DNA of 64,000 bases, from NCBI RefSeq assembly GCF_020042665.1, contig NZ_CP083376.1:4066001-4130000 (forward strand), written 5' to 3'. The stretch is from Pseudoxanthomonas sp. X-1. GTDB lineage: Bacteria > Pseudomonadota > Gammaproteobacteria > Xanthomonadales > Xanthomonadaceae. The notes under the pieces are model-generated. The model made no database searches. It saw only the letters and a list, made by a program, of their open reading frames with translations, and was not told where the DNA came from. The position numbers and the translations under genes were made by a program. Shown piece after piece: positions 1 through 7,986 of this stretch; within the stretch, counting starts at the first letter, position 1, and each line of letters opens with the position of its first letter.

Positions 1-349
1 AGATGCGCTCGCTGCGGCGGATGGTGTCCACCGCGGTGGACACGACGCCGCCGGCGTTGGCGCGGTCCACCGGCACCACGCCCAGCTTGTGCAGCAGCAG
101 CGACAGCGGCCACCAGAACAGGCTGGCCTTGGCCAGCACCTTGACCTCGAAGCCCATCGCGATCTTGGCCGCCATGCCCCACAGCCCGTCCCAGTTGGAC
201 GAATGGGGGGCCACGATCATCACCAGCTTGGGGATGTCCGGCAGCTCGCCGGCGATGCGCCAGCCGCTCAGGCGCAGCAGGGTGCGCGCGCACCAGCGGT
301 TGAAGCGGTTGGGCTTCACGCGCGGCATGTTGCGGGGAGTGGCCGGCAT
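1..349 (-). CDS. Lysophospholipid acyltransferase family protein (partial, C-terminus cut by window edge)
   Basis: This is the N-terminal part of a PlsC-type 1-acyl-sn-glycerol-3-phosphate acyltransferase, which would acylate lysophosphatidate or a related lysolipid at the inner membrane. The visible 116 residues include the acyltransferase block I motif HX4D, read as APHSSNWDG, followed by a hydrophobic stretch and a VPVDR segment. The gene runs off the left edge. Two in-frame ATGs exist, at 349 and 328. The upstream one is preceded by GGGGC and is preferred, but not strongly. It starts 25 bases after the stop of arfB on the same strand, so the two are probably cotranscribed. The substrate cannot be told from this fragment. 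Confidence 0.8.
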   Translation of the reverse strand, partial: MPATPRNMPRVKPNRFNRWCARTLLRLSGWRIAGELPDIPKLVMIVAPHSSNWDGLWGMAAKIAMGFEVKVLAKASLFWWPLSLLLHKLGVVPVDRANAGGVVSTAVDTIRRSERI

Positions 350-374
350 CTGCCCCGGCGGCCTCGGGGTCGGG

Positions 375-806
375 TCAGTCCCAGTCACGTGCGGTCCGGT
401 TGCGCTTGATCTGGCCACGGGTCTTCTTCTCATCCAGCCGGCGCAGCTTGGAGGCGCGGCTCGGTCGGGTCGCCACGCGGGCCTTGGGCACCGACAGGCT
501 GGCGGCAATGATGTCGGCCAGGCGCTCGCGCGCATCCTGGCGGTTGCGGTCCTGGGTACGGAAGCGCTGCGCGTCGATCACCAGCACGCCCTCGTCGGTC
601 AGGCGCCGGTCGCGGCGCGCCAGCAGGCGGCTGCGCAGGGCCTCGGGCAGCGACGGCGAGCCGGCCACGTCGAAACGCAGCTCGACCGCGCTGGAGACCT
701 TGTTGACGTTCTGCCCGCCGGCGCCGCTGGCGCGCACGAAGCGCTCGATCAGTTCCTCGTCGGGGATCGAGAGCGCAGGGGTGATCTGGAGGGAACCGGC
801 CGGCAT
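375..806 (-). CDS. arfB: Alternative ribosome-rescue factor / peptidyl-tRNA hydrolase ArfB
   Basis: ArfB (YaeJ) hydrolyses peptidyl-tRNA on ribosomes stalled at mRNA ends. The 143-residue protein has the release-factor GGQ motif at residues 30-32 within SGAGGQNVNK. Its C-terminal tail is Lys/Arg-rich (RRLDEKKTRGQIKRNR), the part that inserts into the empty mRNA channel in known ArfB. Length and domain order match the family, which lacks the codon-recognition domains of RF1/RF2. The frame is open further upstream, but the internal ATG at 806 gives the normal length and N-terminus. It is followed closely by the acyltransferase gene. Confidence 0.93.
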   Translation of the reverse strand: MPAGSLQITPALSIPDEELIERFVRASGAGGQNVNKVSSAVELRFDVAGSPSLPEALRSRLLARRDRRLTDEGVLVIDAQRFRTQDRNRQDARERLADIIAASLSVPKARVATRPSRASKLRRLDEKKTRGQIKRNRTARDWD

Positions 807-1041
807 GTCGGCGATTGTAGGCCAAGGCGATGACACGCCGTGCGCGGGCGCATCGCGTGCACCGGCGACCACGGCGGTCCTGAACCCCGCCCCGGGCACG
901 CACCTGACGAGTCTGTCATCGGGCTTTGCGGCGCGCGCGAACCCACGCAGAATCGCCGCCTTCGCTTAGTGAAATTTTTACACGCACCCCGCGTCGGCTC
1001 GGCACCATCGCCGGTCACGTTGCGCGCCTTTCGAGATCCAC

Positions 1042-1782
1042 ATGCCACGTCGTCGATTCACGTCCGTCCTGTTGTTGCTGTCCCTGCTGGCGGCGGTCTG
1101 CGCGCCCGCGCTGGCCCGCGTGCCGACCGACGAGGAGATCGACCGACTGCTGGCCGCCTCGCGCGCGCAGAGCATGCTGGCGGCCATCCAGCCCCAGGTC
1201 GAGGCGATGCAGCGGGAGCAGTTCGCCCAGCTCACCCAGGGCAAGACGCTGACCCCGCAGCAGCAGGCCGAGATCCAGCAGATCCAGGCCAGGACCTCGG
1301 AAATCGTGCGCCAGTCGCTGGCCTGGGAGCAGATGCGCCCGGTCTACCTGGACGTGTACCGCAAGACCTTCGACGACGACGACGTCAAGGCGATGACCAA
1401 GTTCTACGAGAGCAAGGCCGGCCAGCGCCTGCTGGACCGCACGCCGACGATGATGCAGAGCCTGATGGTGGGCATCCAGCAGAAGATGATCCCGCAGCTC
1501 GAAGCGCTGCAGGCCGAGGTCAAGACGGTCTCGGCCGAGCCCATGCCCGCCCCGCCGGTGTCCCCGCCGGAAGAGCGCCGCAAGCCGGTGACGACCAGCA
1601 GCACCCGCAAGAAGGCCACTTCGAGCAGCAAGAAGTCGAGCACCAAGTCGAGCACGAAGAAGTCCAGTTCCAGCAAGTCGAGCAGCGGCAAGTCCGGCTC
1701 GACCAAGGCCAGCACCACCAAGAAGGCCACCACCAGCAAGACCCCGGCCAAGAAGACCACCACGACCAAGAAGGCCTCGTAG
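1042..1782 (+). CDS. DUF2059 periplasmic protein with Lys/Ser/Thr-rich tail
   Basis: The 246-residue protein starts with a signal peptide (about residues 1-25, ending APALA). A DUF2059-like helical domain follows (about 30-165), with the typical stretch VYRKTFDDDDVKAMTKFYESKAGQRLL. After about residue 185 the sequence becomes a low-complexity tail of Lys, Ser, Thr and Ala, built from KKSS, KSST and KKAT units. The function of DUF2059 is not established. The tail resembles histone H1-like or AlgP-like basic repeats and would be strongly positive, so binding to anionic envelope polymers or nucleic acid is conceivable but unproven. The gene stands alone, divergent from arfB. Confidence 0.85.
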   Translation: MPRRRFTSVLLLLSLLAAVCAPALARVPTDEEIDRLLAASRAQSMLAAIQPQVEAMQREQFAQLTQGKTLTPQQQAEIQQIQARTSEIVRQSLAWEQMRPVYLDVYRKTFDDDDVKAMTKFYESKAGQRLLDRTPTMMQSLMVGIQQKMIPQLEALQAEVKTVSAEPMPAPPVSPPEERRKPVTTSSTRKKATSSSKKSSTKSSTKKSSSSKSSSGKSGSTKASTTKKATTSKTPAKKTTTTKKAS

Positions 1783-1933
1783 CGCGGCGGCCGGTGCAGG
1801 GCGCGGCCCTGACGCCTGGATATCCGACACCGTGCCGGCAGCCGCAGCCGCAAAGCCTCGCGCCGTTCCCGGCACGCAGACGAAGCAGGACTACCAGCAG
1901 CCCCTTCGTCCCCACCGAAGTCGAGAACGGCCC

Positions 1934-1960
1934 CTCCCCTTTCGCGAAGCGAAGGGGGAG
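1934..1960. terminator. Palindrome downstream of the DUF2059 gene, possible terminator
   Basis: CTCCCCTTTCGC and GCGAAGGGGGAG flank a short GAA loop, giving a long GC-rich stem about 150 bases past the DUF2059 stop. No run of T follows directly, so termination is uncertain. The motif also resembles intergenic repeats common in high-GC proteobacteria. Confidence 0.4.
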
Positions 1961-1994
1961 GTTGGGAGGGGGTGCTTTTGCTTTTGACTTCCCC

Positions 1995-2075
1995 GCGAAG
2001 AGCCCCCTCAGTCGCTAGCCGCGACTTCGAGCTCCCCCTTGGCCTGCGGCCAAAAGAAGGGGGCAAGCGCGCGCG
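1995..2075. repeat. Dispersed intergenic repeat, family B copy 1
   Basis: This stretch shares GCGAAGAGC, CCCCCTCAG and GCGACTTCGAGCTCCCCCT followed by CCTGCGGCC, in the same order, with 10733-10830. The two copies lie in gaps between unrelated genes. Together with the neighbouring palindrome it fills the gap 1783-2145, in which no gene is seen. The copies are diverged and their boundaries are approximate. Confidence 0.6.
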
Positions 2076-2145
2076 CTTCGAGAACGGCCAACTAAGCGTT
2101 AGCCTCGCTAGGCGGAAGCGGCCAAAGGCGGTTCTACCGGAAGCC

Positions 2146-2862
2146 TTAAGGCTCCAACTGCGCCCGCGGCGGCAGCGTCCAGTCGACCGCCCCCAACCCA
2201 TGCCGATTGAGGTACTCGTTGGCCTGCGAAAAATGCCGGCAGCCCAGGAAGCCACGGTGCGCCGACAGCGGCGAGGGATGCGGCGCCTTCAGCACGCGAT
2301 GGCGGCGTGGATCGATCACCTTGCCCTTGGCCTGCGCATAGCTGCCCCAGAGCAGGAACACCAGATGCTCGCGCTCGTCCGCCAGCGTCTGGATCACATG
2401 GTCGGTGAAGCCCTCCCAGCCCTTGCCCTGATGCGCGCCGGCGCGGCCTTCCTCGACCGTCAGCACCGAGTTGAGCAGCAGCACGCCATGGCGCGCCCAC
2501 GGCGTCAGGCAGCCGTGGTCCGGCGGGGTGAAGCCGATGTCGCTGGCCAGTTCCTTGTAGATGTTCTGCAGCGACGGCGGCACCGGCACGCCCGGCAGCA
2601 CCGAGAAGCACAGCCCGTGCGCCTGCCCGGCACCGTGATACGGATCCTGGCCCAGGATCACCACCTTGACCGCCTCGAACCGCGTGGCATCGAACGCCGC
2701 GAAGATCTGCGGACCCGGCGGAAACACGTGCGCCCCGGCCTGCTTGCGCTGGCGCAGGAACGCCGCCAGCGCCCGCATCTCCGGCCGCAGCAGCCAGTCG
2801 CCCACCCGCGCCTTCCACGAAGGTTCGAGCTGGACGCGGGGATGGGAAGCGTCTTCGGTCAT
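2146..2862 (-). CDS. ung: Uracil-DNA glycosylase
   Basis: This family-1 enzyme removes uracil from DNA as the first step of base excision repair. The 238-residue protein has the water-activating loop GQDPYH at residues 71-76 (catalytic Asp73) and the minor-groove intercalation loop HPSPLSA at 195-201. It also has the uracil-binding LLLNSVLTV block. Length is normal for bacterial Ung. The ATG at 2862 (MTEDASH) is chosen because the longer reading reaches into a REP-like repeat at 2899-2984. It stands alone on the minus strand. Confidence 0.96.
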   Translation of the reverse strand: MTEDASHPRVQLEPSWKARVGDWLLRPEMRALAAFLRQRKQAGAHVFPPGPQIFAAFDATRFEAVKVVILGQDPYHGAGQAHGLCFSVLPGVPVPPSLQNIYKELASDIGFTPPDHGCLTPWARHGVLLLNSVLTVEEGRAGAHQGKGWEGFTDHVIQTLADEREHLVFLLWGSYAQAKGKVIDPRRHRVLKAPHPSPLSAHRGFLGCRHFSQANEYLNRHGLGAVDWTLPPRAQLEP

Positions 2863-2898
2863 CGCACGATTGTAGGCGGCGCCGATGCTTGCTTGTGT

Positions 2899-2984
2899 GT
2901 GGGAGCCGCCCTTGTGGCCTTTTCGGCCAGTGGCGGCGACGGGCTTTACCGGGAAATCCTCATCGCCGCCATGGCGGCTCCCAC
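2899..2984. repeat. REP-like palindrome, family A copy 1 (with internal insertion)
   Basis: The outer arms are GTGGGAGCCGCC and GGCGGCTCCCAC, as in six other copies in this window. The left arm is interrupted by about 20 bases (from 2911) that hold their own small hairpin, TGGCC and GGCCA around TTTTC. It lies between ung and tsaD. Confidence 0.8.
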
Positions 2985-3001
2985 GCACCGCAGTGCATGC
3001 A

Positions 3002-4030
3002 TCACGCCACCGCCGGCAGCGTCGCCATGTCCCAGCGCGGGGTGACGTGCACCTGCGCGTCGCTGCGCTGGCCGGCTTCCAGGCGCAGTGCGCCGGCGAA
3101 GGCGATCATCGCGCCGTTGTCGGTGCACAGCGCCGGGCGCGGGAAGCAGGCGCGGCCGCCGCGCTGCTCGCACATGGCCTGCAGCCTGGCGCGCAGGCGC
3201 TTGTTGGCGCCGACGCCGCCGGCGATCACCAGCGTGTCGCTGCCGGCGGCCTCCAGCGCGCGCTGGCACTTGATCGCCAGCGTGTCGACCACCGCGTCCT
3301 CGAAGCCGCGCGCGATGTCCGCGCGCGTGGTCTCGCTCTGGTCGCTGTCGCGCCAGGCCAGCAGCACCTGGGTCTTCAGGCCGGAGAAGCTGAAGTCCAG
3401 GCCCGGGCGGTCGGTCATCGGCCGGGCGAAGGTGTAGGCCCCCGGCGTGCCGGTCTCGGCCAGCCGCGCCAGCTGCGGGCCGCCCGGATACGGCAGGCCC
3501 ATCAGCTTGGCGGTCTTGTCGAAGGCCTCGCCGGCCGCGTCATCCAGGGTCTCGCCGAGCAGGCGGTACGCGCCGATCCGGTCCACCGCCACCAGCTGGG
3601 TGTGGCCGCCGGACACCAGCAGGGCGACGAACGGCGCCGCGGGCGGGTCGTCCTCCATCAGCGGCGCCAGCAGGTGGCCTTCCATGTGGTGCACGCCGAT
3701 GGCCGGCAGGTCCAGCGCCCAGGCCAACGCCCGGGCCACGCCGGAGCCCACCAGCAGCGCGCCGACCAGGCCGGGGCCGGCGGTGTAGGCCACGCCGTCC
3801 AGATCGCGCGTGGACAGGCCGGCCTCGCCCAGGGTCTGGCGGATCAGCGGCAGCAGCTTGCGCACGTGGTCGCGGCTGGCCAGCTCCGGCACCACGCCGC
3901 CGTACTGGGCGTGCAGGGCGATCTGGCTGTAGACCGCGTGGGCGCGCAGGCCGGCTGCGCCGCCCAGGGCGGTGTCGTAGACGGCCACGCCGGTCTCGTC
4001 GCAGGAGGTTTCGATGCCGAGGACTTTCAT
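3002..4030 (-). CDS. tsaD: tRNA N6-adenosine threonylcarbamoyltransferase TsaD
   Basis: TsaD transfers the threonylcarbamoyl group to A37 of ANN-decoding tRNAs, acting with TsaB and TsaE. The 342-residue protein begins [14 protein letters not shown], the usual N-terminus. It has the metal-binding HMEGH motif at residues 115-119 and the SGGHTQLV and [10 protein letters not shown] segments of the ASKHA fold. The ATG at 4030 is preferred over one ten codons upstream because it matches the family start. It is transcribed away from rpsU, an arrangement common in gammaproteobacteria. Confidence 0.97.
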
Positions 4031-4075
4031 GGCCACAGGATGCGCCCGGACCCGGGCCATTTCCAGTCCGCGCGC

Positions 4076-4104
4076 TTGCGCGGGGCGGGACGAGCCGCTA
4101 TAGT
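4076..4104 (+). promoter_or_regulatory. Sigma70-type promoter of rpsU
   Basis: A -35-like TTGCGC at 4076-4081 and a good -10 TATAGT at 4099-4104 are separated by exactly 17 bases. The -10 ends 49 bases before the rpsU start, so the transcript would carry a leader containing the hairpin at 4114-4131. Confidence 0.65.
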
Positions 4105-4113
4105 GCGCGGCTC

Positions 4114-4131
4114 ACCGGGTTTGAGCCCGGT
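4114..4131 (+). promoter_or_regulatory. Leader hairpin upstream of rpsU
   Basis: ACCGGG (4114-4119) and CCCGGT (4126-4131) form a perfect six-pair stem with a six-base loop, followed by AATTTTG. It sits in the rpsU leader. It could be a weak attenuator or a stability element. The short T run makes strong termination unlikely. Confidence 0.45.
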
Positions 4132-4153
4132 AATTTTGTGTCCCGGAGATTCC

Positions 4154-4369
4154 ATGCCCAGCGTCAAAGTCCGCGAAAACGAGCCGTTCGAGTTTGCGCT
4201 CCGTCGTTTCAAGCGCACCTGCGAAAAGGCCGGCGTGCTGGCCGAAACCCGCAAGCGCGAGTTCTACGAAAAGCCGACCCAGGAGCGCAAGCGCAAGGCC
4301 GCTGCCGCGGTGAAGCGCCAGCTGCGTCGCTCCTCGCGCGACGTCACCAAGCGCCAGCGCCTGTACTGA
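4154..4369 (+). CDS. rpsU: 30S ribosomal protein S21
   Basis: S21 is a small basic protein of the 30S subunit platform involved in initiation. The 71-residue sequence runs from [19 protein letters not shown] to VTKRQRLY and matches the family along its length. A GGAG Shine-Dalgarno lies seven bases before the ATG. The gene follows a clear promoter and is followed by a hairpin terminator before yqeY. In many gammaproteobacteria rpsU, dnaG and rpoD are adjacent. Here dnaG is 6.5 kb away. Confidence 0.98.
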
Positions 4370-4433
4370 GCGAAGGCGGGTCGTTGCGTCGGCCACCGCC
4401 TTGCGCGGTGGACCGGCGGCAAGCCAGACCAAG

Positions 4434-4464
4434 AGCCGGCACGCGCGAGCGTCGCCGGCTTTTT
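4434..4464 (+). terminator. Intrinsic terminator after rpsU
   Basis: AGCCGGC-ACGC pairs with GCGT-GCCGGCT around a GCGA tetraloop, with one bulged C, and is followed directly by TTTTTG. It lies between rpsU and yqeY and should end or attenuate rpsU transcription. Confidence 0.75.
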
Positions 4465-4526
4465 GTCGTCTCTTTTTCCCGTTCCACCGCGCGGGCCCGC
4501 CCGCGCACCTGCCCCGGAGGATGGCC

Positions 4527-4973
4527 ATGAGCCTCAAGCAACAGCTGACCGATGACATGAAGACCGCCATGAAGGCCGGCGAGAAGGACCGCCTCGGCGT
4601 GATCCGCCTGATCAACGCGGCGATCAAGCAGCGCGAAGTCGACGAGCGCATCGAGCTGGACGATGCCGCCGTGCTGGCCGTGCTGGAGAAGATGGTCAAG
4701 CAGCGCAAGGACTCGGTCAGCCAGTACGAGAGCGCCGGCCGCGAGGACCTGGCCGCGATCGAGCGCGCCGAGCTGGCCATCATCGACACCTACCTGCCGG
4801 CCAAGCTGGACGAGGCCGCCATCGCCGCGGCGATCGACGCGGCCATCGCCCAGACCGGCGCCGCCGGCCCGGCCGACATGGGCAAGCTGATGGGCGTGCT
4901 CAAGCCGCAGCTGGCCGGGCAGGCCGACATGGGCCTGGTGTCCAAGCTGGTCAAGCAGAAGCTGGCCGGCTGA
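4527..4973 (+). CDS. yqeY: GatB/YqeY domain-containing protein
   Basis: This 148-residue YqeY-family protein resembles the tRNA-binding tail domain of GatB. In bacteria it is a stand-alone protein of uncertain role, often next to rpsU or dnaG. The sequence is helical and charged throughout, with the conserved KxAMKAGEKDRLGVIRLI start and a C-terminal GKLMGVLKPQLAGQADMGLVSKLVKQKL block. The ATG at 4527 is six bases after GGAGG. The in-frame ATG at 4521 abuts that site and is less likely. Confidence 0.92.
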   Translation: MSLKQQLTDDMKTAMKAGEKDRLGVIRLINAAIKQREVDERIELDDAAVLAVLEKMVKQRKDSVSQYESAGREDLAAIERAELAIIDTYLPAKLDEAAIAAAIDAAIAQTGAAGPADMGKLMGVLKPQLAGQADMGLVSKLVKQKLAG

Positions 4974-5025
4974 GGCCGCCCCCGCCTGCGGGCCGCGCGC
5001 CGTGCGCCTGACGCACCCGGGCTGC

Positions 5026-5046
5026 AATCGCAAGCAATTCTCATCT
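5026..5046. promoter_or_regulatory. Candidate Fur box upstream of the TonB receptor operon
   Basis: The stretch contains GCAAGCAATTCTCAT, with one good Fur half-site (ATTCTCA) and a poorer partner. It lies about 80 bases before the receptor start, just ahead of a possible -10 TACACT. Operon content (TonB receptor, PepSY) makes iron control plausible, but the match is partial. Confidence 0.45.
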
Positions 5047-5127
5047 ACACTTTCCTGACTGGGTGCAAGCCTTTCGCCGCGCCCGCCAGCAGGTCCGCCT
5101 TGCAAGGACCTCCCGGGAACGTTCCAC

Positions 5128-7416
5128 ATGTGTGCTCCCACTGCCCGCGCCGGGCTGCGTCCGGCGCTGTTGACCCTGGCCGTGCTGACGGCGCTGCCCG
5201 CCGCGGCACAGCAGGCCACCCCGCCCCTCGCCGCCACCGAACTGGACAAGGTCACCGTCACCGGCGAGAAGACCGACCGCTCGCTGCAGGACACCACTTC
5301 CAGCGTCGTGGTGACCACCAGCGCCAGGATCGAGCAGGAGAACCTGCTCTCGCTGTCGGACCTGATCAACCGCACGCCCAACGTCACCCCGATGTACGGC
5401 CAGCGCGGCTTCACCATCCGCGGCATCGCCGACGAGTCCGGCGCGCCCAACCCGCTGGCCACCATCTACCTGGACGGCGCGGCGCTGCCCAGCCAGGCCA
5501 GCGACAGCCTGCCCACCGACCTGTGGGACCTGGCCCAGGTCGAGATCTTCCGCGGCCCGCAGTCCACCATCCAGGGCCAGAACGCCCTGGCCGGCGCGAT
5601 CGTGATGCGCAGCGAGGACCCGAGCATGGACTGGAGCGGCCACGCCCGCGTGCTGCTGTCCGATCCGTCGGACAAGCGCTACGCCTTCGCCGGTGGCGGC
5701 CCGCTGGTGCGCGATGAGCTGGCCTTCCGCGTGGCCGCCGAGAAGCGCGATTTCGACGGCTATGTGTGGAATCCCACCCGCCAGACCGGCGAGGACGCGC
5801 TGGAGAGCACCAACGCCCGCTTCAAGCTGCTGTGGACGCCCAAGGGCCTGCCGGGGCTGACCGCGCGCCTGACCTGGATCAACGACAACCGCGACGGGCC
5901 GTACATGTACACCTACGCGCGCGGCGATGTGCGCGACCCGTTCGCCCATCCGATCAACACCTCCGACTATCCCAACACCACCCGGGCCCACGCGCAGATC
6001 GGCACCGCGCAGGTGGACTACGACTTCGGCAATGCCTGGACGCTGTCCTCGGTGACCGCCTGGAGCAAGGTGACGACCACGCGCCGCGCCGACAACGACC
6101 TGGGGCCGGTCGATGCGGCCCACACCCTCACCGACGGCGACTATCGCGGCCGCTCGCAGGAGCTGCGCCTGCACTACGCCGGCGAGCGCCTGGACGGGCT
6201 GCTGGGCGCGTACTGGTCGCGCGCGGACGACGCCAACACGCAGTCCAGCCGCACCAACGTGACCACGCCGGTGACGACCATCGCCGGGGTGCTGCGCGCT
6301 TCCGGCTTCCCGGCGGCCACAGCCACCGCCCTCGCCACGCGCTACGCGCAGGCGCTGCCGGTGATCCCGGTGGACTACGACAGCGATGCGCCGACCGAGT
6401 CGGAAAACAAGGCGCTGTTCGGCGACGGCCAGCTGCGGCTGGCGCCGGCGTGGACCCTGCTGGCCGGTTTCCGCTACGACCGCCAGGACTACACCTTCTC
6501 CAACGACACCAGCGCGGTGTTCGCCGGCACCCTGCCCGATCCGGGCAGCTTCGGCGCCGCCGGCTCGCTGCTGTACCAGGCCGCGGTGGGCATCAACCAG
6601 GCCGTGCTGGGCCTGGTGCGCTCGGCCAGCGGCGGCTACGCGGCGCCGACCACGCGCACCTTCACCGCCTTCCTGCCCAAGACGGGGCTGCGCTGGGACT
6701 TCGCCACGGACAAGTCGCTGGCGCTGACGGTGCAGCGCGGCTACCGCTCGGGCGGCTCCAGCTTCAACATCGCCCGCAGCCAGGTGGTCGCCTACGACCC
6801 GGAATACACCTGGAACTACGAGGCGGCCCTGCGCACGCAGTGGCTGGACGGGCGCCTGACCTTCAACGCCAATGCCTACTACATCGACTGGAAGGACAAG
6901 CAGGTCACCGCGTACTTCGGCCTCAACACCTACGACTACAACACCGTCAACGCCGGTCGCGCGCACCTGTACGGGCTGGAGGCCGAGACGCGCTACCGCG
7001 TCAACGAGGGCTTCGACCTGTACGCCTCGCTGGGCGGCACGCGCACGCGCTACGACGAGTTCCGGACCATCCAGGGCGCGACCATCACCGACTACAGCGG
7101 CCAGGAGTTCGCCTACGCGCCGCACTGGACGCTGGCGGCCGGCGGCAACTGGCGCTGGGCGCAGGGCTGGTTCGGCAACCTCAACGCCAACTTCCGCGAC
7201 AGCGTGAAGTTCAGCGTGGGCAGCGGCGCCGCGGGCGCGCCCTCGCGCACGCTGGTCAACGGCAAGCTGGGTTACGGCAACCTGGACTGGAGCGCTTATG
7301 TCTTCGGCAGCAACCTGCTGGACAAGGGCTATGTCCAGTACGCCTGGGCCGATCAGCCGAACATCGTGATCGGCGCGCCGCGCGTGGTCGGGATCGGGTT
7401 CGAGGCGTACTGGTGA
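5128..7416 (+). CDS. TonB-dependent receptor, likely siderophore or other iron-complex uptake
   Basis: This outer-membrane receptor would take up a ligand using TonB energy. The 762-residue protein has a signal peptide (about 1-27, cut near PAAAQ). A TonB-box-like LDKVTVTGEK comes next, then a plug domain (about 50-160) with FTIRGIADE and QVEIFRGPQSTIQGQNALAGAI. A 22-stranded barrel follows, ending in the aromatic residue Trp762, as needed for outer-membrane insertion. It is the first gene of an operon with two small membrane proteins and a PepSY protein, a set typically linked to ferric siderophore use. The ligand cannot be named from sequence alone. Start chosen for the signal peptide; its Shine-Dalgarno is weak. 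Confidence 0.92.
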   Translation: MCAPTARAGLRPALLTLAVLTALPAAAQQATPPLAATELDKVTVTGEKTDRSLQDTTSSVVVTTSARIEQENLLSLSDLINRTPNVTPMYGQRGFTIRGIADESGAPNPLATIYLDGAALPSQASDSLPTDLWDLAQVEIFRGPQSTIQGQNALAGAIVMRSEDPSMDWSGHARVLLSDPSDKRYAFAGGGPLVRDELAFRVAAEKRDFDGYVWNPTRQTGEDALESTNARFKLLWTPKGLPGLTARLTWINDNRDGPYMYTYARGDVRDPFAHPINTSDYPNTTRAHAQIGTAQVDYDFGNAWTLSSVTAWSKVTTTRRADNDLGPVDAAHTLTDGDYRGRSQELRLHYAGERLDGLLGAYWSRADDANTQSSRTNVTTPVTTIAGVLRASGFPAATATALATRYAQALPVIPVDYDSDAPTESENKALFGDGQLRLAPAWTLLAGFRYDRQDYTFSNDTSAVFAGTLPDPGSFGAAGSLLYQAAVGINQAVLGLVRSASGGYAAPTTRTFTAFLPKTGLRWDFATDKSLALTVQRGYRSGGSSFNIARSQVVAYDPEYTWNYEAALRTQWLDGRLTFNANAYYIDWKDKQVTAYFGLNTYDYNTVNAGRAHLYGLEAETRYRVNEGFDLYASLGGTRTRYDEFRTIQGATITDYSGQEFAYAPHWTLAAGGNWRWAQGWFGNLNANFRDSVKFSVGSGAAGAPSRTLVNGKLGYGNLDWSAYVFGSNLLDKGYVQYAWADQPNIVIGAPRVVGIGFEAYW

Positions 7417-7444
7417 GGATGATGCGCATGCGCGAGGCAAGCCG

Positions 7445-7714
7445 ATGACGGCGCTGTACCTGCTGGGCGGCCTGCTGGCCGCGCTGGCGTTCTACCTGGC
7501 CTGCGCGCACCAGCGCCTGCGGCCGTCGCTGCGCGCGCATGCGCGCGGCCTGCGCGTGGCCGGCTGGCTGCTGTGCGCGGCCTGTCTGGGGCTGGCCATC
7601 GCGGTGCTGGGCACCTGGGCCGGGACGTTCGCGGCATTGAGCACCGTGATGCTGGGCCTGGTCGCGCTGCCCTACATGGATGCCTGGCGCCAGGCGCGCA
7701 AGGTGGCGCCATGA
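7445..7714 (+). CDS. DUF3325-like small membrane protein of iron-uptake operon
   Basis: The 89-residue protein has about three hydrophobic segments and the pattern LRVAGWLLCAACLGLAIAVLG, which resembles DUF3325 proteins found beside siderophore receptors and PepSY reductases. Its exact role is unknown; it may assist the inner-membrane reductase or permease. It starts 28 bases after the receptor, and its stop overlaps the start of the next gene by four bases (ATGA), so translation is probably coupled. Confidence 0.75.
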   Translation: MTALYLLGGLLAALAFYLACAHQRLRPSLRAHARGLRVAGWLLCAACLGLAIAVLGTWAGTFAALSTVMLGLVALPYMDAWRQARKVAP

Positions 7715-7986
7715 CCGGCAAGTGGCTGGCGGCGATCCTGCTGGGCCTGCCGCTGTCCACCGGCGTGGTCGGGCTGGCGGCACTGCTGTGGCCGGGCCGG
7801 CTGGAGGTGCACACGCTGCCGCTGCTGCTGCTCTCCTTCCCGGTGTGGATCGGGGTGATGTCGGCGGCCTTCGCCTGCCGCAGCGGCGCGCGCGCGTGGC
7901 TGTGGCTGGGCGGAGCCACGGTGCTGGCCTATGCCGCGCTGTACGCGGCCAAGGCGCTGGGCTGGGCCGCGGAGCTGCCGGCATGA
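7711..7986 (+). CDS. DUF3649-like small membrane protein of iron-uptake operon
   Basis: The 91-residue protein has three predicted membrane segments. It carries the pattern FPVWIGVMSAAFACRSGARAW, like DUF3649 proteins that accompany PepSY reductases in iron operons. Function is unknown. It overlaps both neighbours by four bases (7711-7714 and 7983-7986), so it is embedded in a tightly coupled operon. The ATG at 7711 is used rather than the longer open frame, which overlaps the preceding gene. Confidence 0.72.
   Translation: MTGKWLAAILLGLPLSTGVVGLAALLWPGRLEVHTLPLLLLSFPVWIGVMSAAFACRSGARAWLWLGGATVLAYAALYAAKALGWAAELPA

Noticed and set aside
4974..5127. Cobalamin riboswitch before the TonB receptor
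   Set aside because: The gap is only 154 bases and the typical B12-box is not seen. A Fur-like element fits better.
5041..7440. 799-codon open frame on the minus strand
   Set aside because: It lies opposite the TonB receptor gene. High GC gives long open frames on the other strand, and the translation is Ala/Arg/Val-rich without motifs.
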